The notes beneath the pieces are model-generated. The model saw nothing but the letters and a program-made list of their open reading frames with translations, searched no databases and was not told the DNA's origin. Made by a program: the position numbers and the translations under genes. Positions 1 to 10,260 of a DNA stretch of 64,000 bases are shown here, piece by piece (within the stretch, counting starts at the first letter, position 1; each line of letters opens with the position of its first letter). This DNA is from Stenopsyche tienmushanensis (lineage: Eukaryota; Arthropoda; Insecta; Trichoptera; Stenopsychidae): contig WACJ01000297.1 of assembly GCA_008973525.1 (NCBI GenBank), positions 124,001 to 188,000 on the forward strand, read 5' to 3'.

Positions 1-125
1 ACTGACTCTAGGCGTCGCCTAAGCTCGCCAATTATTAGTTACGCCACTGTTTCCAAGCGATCAGATTTTGGCGAAAATGTCTCGATTTAGTAGCCTTTAA
101 CGTGCTGGTGAGATGTACGATTTCT
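1..125. repeat. Dispersed repeat A, copy 1 (cut by window edge)
   Basis: About 120 bp closely match 9346-9478 in the same orientation, with scattered substitutions. The shared part includes the palindrome AGGCGTCGCCT (10-20) and ends near GATTTCTGTT, after which the two copies diverge. The left limit lies outside the window. The family is not recognised. Read on the minus strand both copies share a broken frame (GELRRRL after a stop), so an old coding origin is possible but not shown. Confidence 0.75.
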
Positions 126-2478
126 GTTGAATGTCATCAAAACCTTCTTCACTATTATCCCACCAAATATTTATAGTCCTTCTGGTATCTTCTATTGATG
201 GTAAAAAAAATTCTCCAGAGACTACTTTCCAATATAAAACCGTGTTGTACGAGGCCTGAGTGTAGTTAATCTTATAGATATTCAATTGAACAAATTGTTT
301 ATCGCTTATGTATCTGTGGGAATACTTGATTAATAAATTTATTAAAAAAGTTGCTGATCCCCAAATTTTGATTGTTGAGGTATAAACGATCTTTTAAATT
401 GGTTCTATAAAAGATATGATTAAATTTATATGAATACTTATTTTTCAGAGCTTAAGGATTTTAAATATGCCATGATGTCGGTAGGTACATTTTTTACTCA
501 TTGTCCCTTAAGAAAACCCCAGTACATTTAGCATGATAATATATGTGCGCTATTTATTTCGTATGTAATCATATTAATCCTCGATCTGCACCCATAACTT
601 ACAGCTGAAAAATTAAGGCTCCTCTTGTATGCCTCGATGTTAAAAGAACATATTCGGTTCACAAAAGAAAAGACATGGGGAGCGAGCTTCTGATATGAGT
701 GACGTGCAATAGTCTCATGAAAACAGGGATGAGGTGAGGGCTCGGAGAATGACTGAGGGTGAGAAGGGGTAGATAGGGCGAATCCGGAAATCAATATACT
801 ACAGGAAACCCACCTCTGTAGGCCGACGGCCCAACGTGATGCAACCCCCCAAAATACAGGATATTGCTAAAATTCTATTAAAAGGCACGGCATTATTATT
901 ATTTTCAATTTTTCTCCTATGTGGCTCCGGAAAGATCCGAAGCGCCTTTTCGATAAAACGTTTCAAAGAAACTTCGGGAAGATGAAATTAATTTTAAGCA
1001 ATCGAAAGAATTCTCAATGAAAATTATTTTTATGATGTGATAAATTTTATTACATTTAAATTTGGAAAATTGTCAGAGAATTTTCTCAAGGATTATAATA
1101 TGCCACCGAAAAGAAAAATATCACTATAATCAAATTTAATAAGCATTAAAAAAACGTGTGTATGATAAGTTAATTAAATATAAAATGCTGTGTAACAGCT
1201 TTCATTCGAATAGTCTAGTAAGAACTGAGGTTTATTTATTTTATTGTGTCTGCTCTGACCACTGACAAGACTAATAGCTCTCCTCGATTATTTAAATTCT
1301 AAATCTATAGCAATCTAGAGAAAAACCGCAATAAATAATTGTTTGATATTAATATTACCCATATTGCTAATAAGGGATGATCTCGGCAAACGTGATAATT
1401 TCACAGTCCAATTATCAGAGGGCCGAAACATGTATTAATTAACCATTAGTGACGTACCCTAATAAGGGCTTAATATATATGTTCAGATGACTATATGGGG
1501 GGGGGGAGGAGGTCATTTAATATTTTTCGTACGAGCGATTATCCCGTTTTTTCCTCTTTATGGATTACAAAGGTAACACTTCCGCCAACCGTTGCCATGG
1601 GCCGTAATTATAATTTAAAAACCTATTTCCCAGTTATAAAACCATTAAATTACCCCTCGGAATGGCTTTGTGACGATAGCTGCAAAGGTGTACTTTATCA
1701 AATGGCTTTACGATAAAATAATAAAAAATTCTCTGTTCATATTTCCACCTGACTCTTCATTCCATTTTATTACAAACCACAATCCCCCAAATGGGCATTG
1801 GCGCAAATTCACCTATTAAAGTTCATTTCGAAAATAGCTGAAAAGCTTCGCGGAATTCTTTCACATCAGCGGTGGTGAGGCTTATAAGCCAATGTTGAAT
1901 CAAAATATGTTTTATGAAAATATTTTTTATTATACCCAATGGGTTTATTAATTCGTATTGTTTGCACGAAATCTAGATGGGAATTTTAAGCTAATTGATT
2001 TTTTTAAATGCAAATCTATGTATTTTATTATTTTCTGTTAAATGCAACTTTTAAAATGATTGCTAAATGTGTCGAATGTGCTAGTATCTTCCATGTGAAA
2101 ATCTTTCTTTTTAGAAAATTCGCAGAGCTAATGTCAAACGTCAGACTTCCGCTTTTCGCTCTACCGCATGGTTCTTTTGGCCATAACGATACAAGTACAG
2201 TCCAAAGCATCTAAATTTAGTGGCTCGTATATAAAATGTATTTTTATGCTCGACATAAAATTTATTAGATTTACATGTTCTTCCGAACGGAACGTATAAA
2301 TCTACTTCATTATCAGTGAAAAACAACCGCTGAAAATCTTCGGCTAGCAAAATAAATTTATATTAAGACGAGTGCGTTTTCCCGTATATATTCCACCTCC
2401 CGCATCAACTAGCCCCATCCGCATCAAATAATACTGATATGTAATTTATACACACATTTATTTTAAATCATTAATACC
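126..2478. other. No gene seen; AT-rich sequence with a G10 tract
   Basis: No recognisable coding, RNA or repeat unit. The only notable items are a run of ten G at 1497-1506 in otherwise AT-rich sequence and short open frames (longest 88 codons at 528-794, minus) with no familiar motif, no splice context and no length beyond what chance allows. Confidence 0.5.
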
Positions 2479-2482
2479 TTAA

Positions 2483-2549
2483 GTGGCTATGACGTATATA
2501 TTCGTCAAGGCAAAAGTCCATGCAAAGTGGGTATGACGGATATATCCGC
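2483..2549. repeat. Pair of direct repeats with palindromic cores
   Basis: Two 23-24 bp units (2483-2506 and 2527-2549) share the pattern GTGGNTATGACGNATATATNCG. The second contains the perfect palindrome CGGATATATCCG (2537-2548); the first is nearly palindromic (GACGTATATATTCGTC). TTAA tetramers lie at 2479-2482 and 2560-2563, as at the borders of piggyBac-like elements, but the ends just inside them do not form inverted repeats. It could be a decayed end of such an element or a protein-binding cluster. Confidence 0.45.
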
Positions 2550-2833
2550 ATTGTGAAAGTTAAATAAACTCTATTTTATGCAATTGGTTTAAAAAAATCA
2601 CTTATGAGCTTTCAAATTAACATAAAATGAATTCTAGAACTAATAACTATTTTGAACTTAGTTTATTTTTATGAAGTCAACTAGATTATACCCTTTCTAA
2701 CAATATGCTATATGTCATACAAATCATTCAATAAGTCGTTAAACTTGAAGAGGTACCAGTTTTGCAGGGTCAGGGTTAAAAATACTCTTCATGCTTAAGA
2801 TGTTTTTATTTAATTTATTTACAAGATTTCTTT

Positions 2834-2940
2834 GCAGGGGGTCATCCCCTATTCCGTGGCTTGCACGGTATTTAGACCTGACACCACTGGATTTCTTCAC
2901 CTGGGGACGTGTCCTATTCCGTGGCTCGCACGGTCTATAG
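2834..2940 (+). pseudogene. DDE transposase fragment (PDLTPLDFF type)
   Basis: One frame reads SPIPWLAR then DLTPLDFFTWG. This is the hallmark around the third catalytic aspartate of insect Tc1/mariner-superfamily transposases, usually written WPARSPDLTPLDFFLWG. The frame ends in a stop 11 codons later, and no other part of the enzyme is seen around it. The segment CCTATTCCGTGGC is duplicated inside (2848 and 2913, 65 bp apart), so the fragment carries a partial tandem repeat. A second fragment with the same motif lies at 21111-21215. Confidence 0.7.
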
Positions 2941-4022
2941 ATAATACTTCAGCTAATATTGTTATCAATCCAAATTCCAGTTTGTAATCTTAAGTCAATC
3001 ATATATATTTGCTGTGTACCTAAACTGGGACTTCCAGATTTCAATTTGTTTCCCTTATGTCATGTACTATTAGTAATAAAAACATTTGACAAAATAGAAA
3101 CAAATCATATGCATGGAATTGAGCATGATTCTTCTTAAAAAATGTTATTTATAGTACATATGAAATATTTTATAAACTTGTACTCGTATTTTAAAAACCA
3201 TAAATGTTTGCATATACCACAAATATTATATTTTTCCCAGTTATAATGAATAGTTTGTAATGATGCACCATTTGATTGATATCTATTACACGACGCGTGT
3301 TTCCATGAAATTATCCGATGTGTATATTTTTTCCATGGAATAAAACCATACAAACCACTCTTGTCTGAAAGAGCTCGCGTCCTTCAGCAATGTACGTACC
3401 ATAAAGCAATAATGTTATTTTAAAAATAAACGAGAAAGGCTTTTTCGTCCATTTTTTCAGGCGAAGCCATATTATACCATGCATGTAATAAAAGCCCGAG
3501 GCGATAATCACTATATTGGTATTTATTATACAAAACTGCTTTCACGTTTTTCCATGTTCGGTGCTCGTCCAGCCCGACTGTGTGTAATAGCAGTCAAAAA
3601 AAGCCTTTGTGAATTTTCAAAGTGAAAAAAAGTATGAAATGAACATGTCGGACGAGTATTACAAGGGAGCGGGTGGTTGTAGTGATGACGACCGAACGAC
3701 GTGACTATTACTAGTTCCAAATTACCTTTTAACGAGGTGCACCAATCCAATCATACCACTGCATATTGGTTGTATGGTGTGGATGTAATTTAATTTTTTG
3801 GAACACATTTATATTCGATAGGCGCTAAAATTTTGCGTGTACTCATTTTACGCAGGCAAATTATCGTGAAAATTGGATTTTTCAGGATCAAATCCAACAA
3901 AAAATAGTATGAAGCGAGCAAATAAATCACTCAGATTCGCAATAATGACATTTATTTGGAAAACACAATATAATTGACTTTTTTAAAAATAAAAACATTC
4001 AATGAAAGCGTCATTTTTTATA
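2941..4022. other. No gene seen
   Basis: AT-rich sequence with open frames of 66-74 codons on the minus strand (3135-3750) that overlap one another, lack family motifs and show no splice-site support. No repeat family member was recognised. Confidence 0.45.
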
Positions 4023-4450
4023 CGATGAGATTCAAATATAAACCGGAATTTTGCTGTATTGAAATACAAATGAAGTATCTAAATTTTCTATATAGTTACT
4101 TTCATTAGAAATATATTAATTCCATTGGATAGTAAGCTTTTTTATCCCGTCACTGAAGAAAGCAGTTGCGCACTTATTGTTTGACCGCAGCGTTATCCTG
4201 AAATCGTTGCCCTTCTAATGCCTGGTGTTTCCAGTATAATTAAGTGATTTTATTACAAGTTACCAATTGTCCGTCATGTAGAAAATTAATCAATAAAATA
4301 CATTTCGAGTCCCAAAATATCGTAGTCATCACTTTACTAGCAGATTGTTTTTCGATTTTTAGACTTTCATTAAACTTTTGGGTCCAAGCAAATACTTGAA
4401 TCTTACTTAGAATTGCATCAACAAACTATGCCTCATGTCTCCTCAAAAAT
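4023..4450 (-). pseudogene. Mariner relic O1 (C-terminal half of a transposase)
   Basis: Read on the minus strand this holds a decayed mariner transposase: a stretch with SASKVMTTIFWDSKCILLINFL (broken here: SASKVMTTIFWDS, then KCILLINFL) equals the mariner core AGKVMxxVFWDxxGIxxIDYL. It is followed by a frameshifted catalytic stretch (QDNAAV, in place of the usual DNAxxH), and near 4100 by a GIKKLxxxW-like tail. The low-coordinate end begins after a TA (4021-4022) with a terminus like ATTCAAATATAAACCGGAAT, shared with 34670-34822. Many stops and frameshifts make it inactive. The 5' half is absent; the next mariner begins about 100 bp further on. Confidence 0.75.
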
Positions 4451-4554
4451 ATATGCCTTTGTTTACGAGAAAACGGAATAAAGAAGCTTTCTATCCGATA
4501 TATTATTGTTTCTAACGAGAAGAACAATGTAAAAAAATAAGATACTTAAAGCGG

Positions 4555-5789
4555 AAAGAAATGTCACTTTTTTTTGTTGCATTCTTTGCCGTCAGTTTGC
4601 TTCGGGTTGCTGTCGAGTGAATACGTCAAGGTTAGTATCATATTAAAGCTCTGTTATTTGTCTTGCCTTTTCAAATATTTTTATATTTTTTTAGCCATAG
4701 TGAAAATGTCCAAGCCAGAAATTGATGAGACCCATTTGCGATCATGTTTACTGTTTTTATTCGACAAAGAATTAAAAGCAAAAGAAGCTACCCAGAGCAT
4801 CTGTGATACATATGGCAACATATTGAATATTCGAAAATGTCATAAATGGTTCAAAAAATTCAAACGTGGTGACAGAGATTTTAAAAATAAACCAAAATCA
4901 GGACGACCTCCAATAATCGATGATGACGCATTAAATTCTCTGGTAGAATCTGATCTTCGAAAAACAATAAAGGAATTATTGCTAGACATCGGTTGTCCCT
5001 GGTCGACAGTAAAAGACCATTTGAAAAGATTCGGGAAAAAACATAGACAAGGAATTTGGGTGCCTTAGAACAATGGGTAATCATATGTTCATTGTTATTG
5101 TCCAGATATGAAACCGATCCATGTTTAAGAAGGATCGTTATTGGGGATGAAAAGTGGATCTCTACAACACCTCGAGAATGAAAAACAGTGGCTTTCTTCA
5201 AATCAAGTATCTATTTCTACCCCTCGATCGTCATTATCCTTTATAAAGGTCCTCCTTTGTGTTTGGTGGGATCTTTTTGGCATAATTCACTACGAACTAT
5301 TAAAACCTGGCCAAAATGTCACAGCAGAGCTATACTGTGCACAATTAGATAGGTTAAAAGCAGAAATGCTCAAAAAGCAATCAGTGGTAGTTGACAACCA
5401 AAGAAGAATATTACAGCATGATAATGCAAGACCAAACGCAAAAAAGATCACGCAGAACAAAATAAGGGAGCTTTGATAGTACTGCAGCATCCACCATATT
5501 ATCCTGATATTGCACCATCAGATTATCATATTTTTAAGTAATTAGAACATTCGCTTCGCGATAAAAAAATCACATCTGTGGAACAAGTGAAAAATCATTT
5601 GGATTCTTATTTTAGTGGAAAACCGGCCGAATTTTACGAAAGAGGCATTAAAAAGCTATATAATCTATGGAAAGCGATTATAAACAGCAATGCAAATTAT
5701 TTAACTGAGTAATATTGTACAGCTTTTATTAAAAAAAATATTTTTTTCTCCTAATAACAAAAAAAATGAAATTTCTTTCCGCTTTACTT
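4555..5789 (+). mobile_element. Nearly full-length mariner element Q
   Basis: About 1.24 kb, a normal mariner length. The ends are inverted: left CTTAAAGCGGAAAGAAATG (from 4555), right the complement of AAGTAAAGCGGAAAGAAAT (to 5789). Each is flanked by TA (4553-4554 and 5790-5791), the target duplication of Tc1/mariner elements. It encloses one transposase gene (4706-5712) that is broken by frameshifts and stops, so the copy is not autonomous. Its termini differ from those of the other mariner-type repeats in this window (families O and D), so it is a separate lineage. Confidence 0.9.
4706..5712 (+). pseudogene. Mariner transposase, frameshifted
   Basis: Would bind the element's inverted ends and cut and paste it through a DDD catalytic domain. 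The chosen start is the ATG at 4706 (MSKPEIDETHLRSCLLFLF), which aligns with the family start; an upstream in-frame extension from 4574 reads a hydrophobic stretch outside the family. The N-terminal helix-turn-helix region is followed by the GRPP motif, then GIWVP and a stop at 5066. The catalytic part resumes in other frames: GDEKW (first Asp, codon 5146-5148), WWDLFGIIHYELL, HDNARPN (second Asp, 5420-5422) and PDIAPSDYH (third Asp). The spacing of the last two is consistent with the mariner D34D pattern. There are at least three frame changes plus stops near 5066, 5190 and 5540. All catalytic residues survive, so the decay looks moderate. Confidence 0.9.
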
Positions 5790-6619
5790 TATATCATCAA
5801 TAAACTGGTACAACAAACTTGTATAATGTAAACCCATACTTTATAAGTAAATACCGATATAAAGCATTGAAAATTGTCAACTATGCCAAATAATCGATTA
5901 AAAGAGCATCCTTTCAGTTTTATAATGGACACTTTAACACCAAAGGCTTTCAGGTGACAGCTTCGATCAATGGATTTAAATTTCATATTTATTGTTGTTA
6001 CGTTTTACTTGGTTCTAGCATTTATTTTTTATAACCATTAGAAGCCATTATTATATTTTCAGATTTCTATCAGATATATTGTTGCCATTTAAAAAAAATG
6101 ACTTTCAATTGATTTTCAATAGTTTATGAGACGTGTCTGCCTTTTTGGTCCTAAAAGAGATCGATTTTTTTAACAATTTTTATGCAAGAATATAGAATGT
6201 TGATATTTAATGTGTTGACTAAGAGATCTTTATTAAATACAAAAACATTTTTTAAAGTTTGACAAAGTATGATAGTGGGAGTGGAAGTTCTACGCCCTGA
6301 ATAAGTAATTTGTAGCAAAAATATTGAACATATTTCAACTCTCTATAATATTGTATATAGTTTGACCTACAATTAAGAAGAAATATTAGAAAATAAAAAA
6401 ATAGTGAACGATTGAAAAAAAGTTTGTGTTTTTACCAACATTTTTGGTAGTTTTTGGTTCACAGAATAACAAGGTTTAAATATTTTTGGACAATTATACA
6501 TCAAAGTTTATTGTAAACGTGTTTACCAAATTTCATAAAGAACGCTCATCTAGGGCACGTGGGGGCACTTTGCACTTTTGGCACAAATTGTTAAAGTGCA
6601 TAATAAGTTTTGATGTCGT
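5790..6619. other. No gene seen
   Basis: AT-rich sequence between the mariner and the LTR-like repeat. A 65-codon minus-strand open frame (5789-5986) has no family motif. No tandem or inverted repeat stands out. Confidence 0.45.
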
Positions 6620-7121
6620 TGTTGGGGTGGGGGCGCTCTCGGGGGTAGAGTTCCCGGGCGGCTCCCCGCCCCCACGCGCTAGTCGGGATGGTCGCGCTAG
6701 CGTACGGGTCCGTTTTTCTATCGGGCCGTAATGTTGCTGGACGAATGGATGGGAATAGACGGGCGTTGAATATAAAGACTCTCTTCTCTAAATGACTATT
6801 TATTCCACACCAGAGAGAGAGAGAGAGAGAGAGAAATACAGAGATCTGGCTGCAGGAAGGACGACCTCCCGCAGCCAAGGCTAACCAACGACTCTCCCTA
6901 CTCCCGCCTCCTGCGCGTCATTACCCAACCGGCAACGGTGCACCCGCAAGAAGCGATCGGTATGCAGGTGCAATGTCTCCGTAGGGCCACAAGAGATGGC
7001 GTTATTAAAATAACACATTGCACCTGAAGAGAGACGAAAGATGTCGCTGTTAATCTGGTGAATTAAATCTGCTCAGATTAACAGTGCTACTACGTGGGGA
7101 TGGTAAATCGCCCACGCTACA
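6620..7121 (-). repeat. LTR-like repeat E1 (probable solo LTR)
   Basis: On the minus strand it runs TGTAGCGTGGGCGATTTACC to CCCCAACA, so it has TG...CA ends. It is much GC-richer than its surroundings and has three relatives (15291-15660, 48644-48925, 56491-56920). Towards the 3' end in sense direction it has a (CT)n tract and an AATAAA in TGGAATAAATAG, as expected for an LTR polyadenylation region. Two inverted repeats are present: CGCTGTTAATCTG (7045-7057) with CAGATTAACAGTG (7074-7086), and AGGTGCAATGT (6966-6976) with ACATTGCACCT (7015-7025). No gag-pol is adjacent and no clear target duplication is seen, so solo LTR is an inference; a MITE is the alternative. Confidence 0.65.
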
Positions 7122-9345
7122 ATATCAAAATCACAATTTGTCCTAAATCATGACCAAAGCAAGTCCTCGCTATATTACGGTCACCTGCTGCTTCGAATAG
7201 TTGGTCGACTTCCTTTCGATAAAACACGGTTATTTAATTGTTGTTTATAGCAAGCTATCCTAATGTATTTAATTAGGCTTTAATAAAGTGTATGGTTGTA
7301 TTCTATTTTGGGCTTATATTAAATTCAGCCGATGTGGAACAGCTTTGTGGTAAAATCCATCTCAACTCTTCCGGGCGCCTCCGGTAAAGTCATAATCGCC
7401 ACGAAAGTCTACATTTAACAATTTATATTCGGCGGACATATTGCAGTATGCATATTATATAGCATCGGTGCATGTCTGTGGTGCAATATTTCATGTTCAT
7501 ATTTGATGCAAAACTCATGCATGATTTATTCCCCATCATAAATAAGCCGATCGCTCACGGTTCAATATCCTTCTTTGTCTAGACCAGCCGAACATGGGCC
7601 GTCATTTTTTCCATGAAAGCCTCGTAAAGTGTATACAAATTCTCGTATAATAATTTTTGATGGCGCTTTGTGCCCCCAAAAATATAATCAACAAGTTTTT
7701 GCATGTCTGCTCGGAACGAATTTGTGTTTTTTTTATGAAATCGGATCGTATCGGTATTCTTTCAGCTGAACGATCCGCTTTTCAATTCTATATTGTATTT
7801 GAAACGCATTGTCGCTTCAATGGTATTTTTTGAGCCGCTTTGAAGAATTTCGTGAAAGGCTTCTTTCGAAATGTGTTAAATATGTTAATATAATAGCTAT
7901 TGCAGATTGCTCGATCATATTTTCGAATTATTTACCATAATTATAATGCATAAGAATATCAGTTTTTGAGTTTGCATCTGAAAAATATTTTTACAAATGC
8001 CAAATATTTTCGAGAATCCATAAAAATATTTTTCATGTTAAAATCATTTGTACTTGTTAAGATCCATGAACATGTCATGTCAACAAAAGCATTTCTTATA
8101 TATCTTAATTATGTTATTAATATGAGAAAAACTCATATGTTAAAAATGTATTAACCATGTTAACATTAGATACAACGACAATATATGAGGGCAGGGTATA
8201 AATAATGAATTTATCAACCCCTTGTATGAAAATATAACATGATATAACTAAATAACGTTGTGTAAATTGATATCCATATGAATTAATAAATTAAATATCT
8301 TTTATTGTTGCATATAAATTTGATGAAAAAATAAATTGTAAAACGGTCAATTTTTTATTATTTTTAAGGGATGTTCTTCATATATATTGATTTCATTCAG
8401 AGTAGGTAGTGTGTCTCGATCGAGCCTTTCCGGCCCGGAATTATTTTACTTGGAATCGGTTATGGGTATTAGCGGATGATGGAGTAACGAGGGTTCGCTC
8501 AGTTAGTCCATAATTTATAATAGATATATCGAAAGAGGGTAGTCGGTCTGATAGTATGGGGCAAATTCAATAGGCGGTGGAACGTTACCCCGGCTAATTC
8601 AGTTTGCATAATCTTGTGAAGGATTAAAAGCGACTTAGCTAATATGGCTCCACCTGGCGGTGTTTGGCTAATGAAGCGCAGCCTACCCTCACCCCCCAAG
8701 GAATAATGTCATCTACTTGAGCACCGTCAAATATGATTGGTTGCTGGCAAGTTTTAAACGACCTATAAATTACTAAGAGAGGAACGGATGATCCGTGGAT
8801 TCGGGCCTTCAGGAGTTTTCGAGTGGAATCAATCGAAATCATCCCGGGGCCTACTGGAATGTAAATAGTCATACATTAATACCACAGTACACTCAAACTT
8901 CTTTTTGTGCGATTTTGAAGTTATACGATTTTTTTTAAAGAGATTTATTATTTTTTTTATCTAATTAAGAGTAAGTATCAAATTTTTTTTAATAAAATAA
9001 GAAATAAATCATCAACATTAACTGAAATTTGGAAAAAAAACTATAATTTGGGACCGTGAAAACTGTGTTTAGGGAATCCAATCGACACGGACTAAAACTC
9101 GCAAAACTCCCGATTTCCCGACAAATTATTTATTTCCGTCGCTGCAAAAGAAAACTTATATACTATAATACTTTGATGTGATTCGTTATTATATTACGGA
9201 GGAATACAAAAATTCTGAACCCCGTATCTATTATATTTCATATTGATATTAGCATTATTGGAGTCGAGGTGTAGTAAATACATCACCGGTAGGGAAAGGT
9301 TAATATAACAATTTTGAAAAACATATATGTATACATAGATTAGAC
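7122..9345. other. No gene seen; GC rises at 8400-8880
   Basis: No repeat family member or credible gene. The first half is very AT-rich. The part at 8400-8880 is more balanced in base composition and has open frames on the minus strand (8499-8699, 8639-8872), but without recognisable domains. Confidence 0.45.
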
Positions 9346-9478
9346 AGTTACTGCCCCTAGGCGTCGCCTAAGCTCACCAATTAGTAATTACGCCACTGTT
9401 TTCAAGCGTCCAGATTTCGGCGGGAATGTCTCGATTTAGTAGCCTTCATCGTACTGGTGAGGTGTACGATTTCTGTTA
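9346..9478. repeat. Dispersed repeat A, copy 2
   Basis: Direct-orientation partner of 1-125, with AGGCGTCGCCT at 9359-9369. It starts near TTACTGCCCCTAGG and loses similarity after GATTTCTGTTA. The two copies sit about 9.35 kb apart and are too short to be an LTR pair for a retrotransposon. Confidence 0.75.
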
Positions 9479-10066
9479 GATAAAATTTCTCTCCTGATTT
9501 TTTGGTGATTACGTTTATTAATCCCGGGATTCATGAGCACCTAAGCTTGTTCGGGATCCCGAATCTGCGGAATCTCGGGATCTTTTAATGCGTTTTTCTC
9601 GAAATTACTTTTTTCAACACTTTTGACTGGTATTTGAGATACCAGATATCAGAAATTCTTAAAATTTTACCAATGATGCAAGACGTCCTTTAAATGTTAC
9701 CGAAAAATGCTATTTTTTAATTGCCTTATTGTTTTCATGATTTTTTATAAACTTTTTTTATGCGATTTTGGATATATTTTATAAAGCTGTTTTAAAGATA
9801 TGCGGTTTTTAAAATCCATGAAACGCATTTTCACTTTTTTTAAATCTAAATCAAAGCTTTTTTTGTGCGATTTTTCTGCGGAACGCATCTACCACACAAA
9901 AAAGGTTTAAATGTTTATTAATAGTAATTTTAAGACATATTTTTACGCAATTTGTAATTGGGACAAATGCGTCGCGCGAACGCCAATTATTCAGAGAAAA
10001 CTGCAAATGAGCTCGGGTTCAGATGCGTTCATTTTTTTAATGAAATTGTTAACTAAGAGATGAAGT
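9479..10066. other. No gene seen; cluster of CGGGAT motifs at its start
   Basis: Between 9520 and 9585 there are several CGGGAT/ATCCCG words, including the palindrome CGGGATCCCG. The rest is AT-rich with poly-T runs. Nothing else is recognisable. Confidence 0.4.
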
Positions 10067-10260
10067 TGTGTTTGTATAATATATAATAAAATAAGCGCGC
10101 TACTGGTCTAGCGCTACAGCGTGGCGCATGCGCGTACCGTGTCTATGATACATGCGACGGAGACGGAGAGACTACAAATGATTATCTATCTGACTAACTG
10201 CCGTTTGACGTTTCGCTTATCGTGACGTTTAAGCCAATTTATCTTACTGCGTCTATTGAT
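10067..10260 (+). repeat. Repeat family F, copy 1
   Basis: Family F begins TGTGTAATAWATAATAAAAT, carries a GGCGCATGCGC-type palindromic core, then GACGGAGACGGAGAGACTA, a TATAAA-like stretch and a tail ending near CTTACTGNNNCTATTGA. Copies were found at 15202-15796, 18028-18587, 25763-25957, 26250-26452 and 43028-43170. This copy has GTGGCGCATGCGCG in its centre and ends at about 10260. Some copies contain TGGTCTAGTGG, which fits a tRNA A box, but no B box follows. TG at the start and a TATA-like motif also fit a short LTR, so the class is left open. Confidence 0.75.

Noticed and set aside
4574..4705. N-terminal extension of the mariner transposase
   Set aside because: The extra 44 residues are hydrophobic and outside the family; the ATG at 4706 aligns with known mariner starts.
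6486..6878. Open frames inside E1, E2 and E4 (for example 6591-6878, 15422-15709, 56507-56830)
   Set aside because: They arise from the high GC of the LTR-like repeat and do not resemble gag or pol.
1..9478. Repeat A copies read as the two LTRs of one retrotransposon
   Set aside because: They are only about 125 bp, and the 9.3 kb between them has no gag-pol and contains unrelated insertions.
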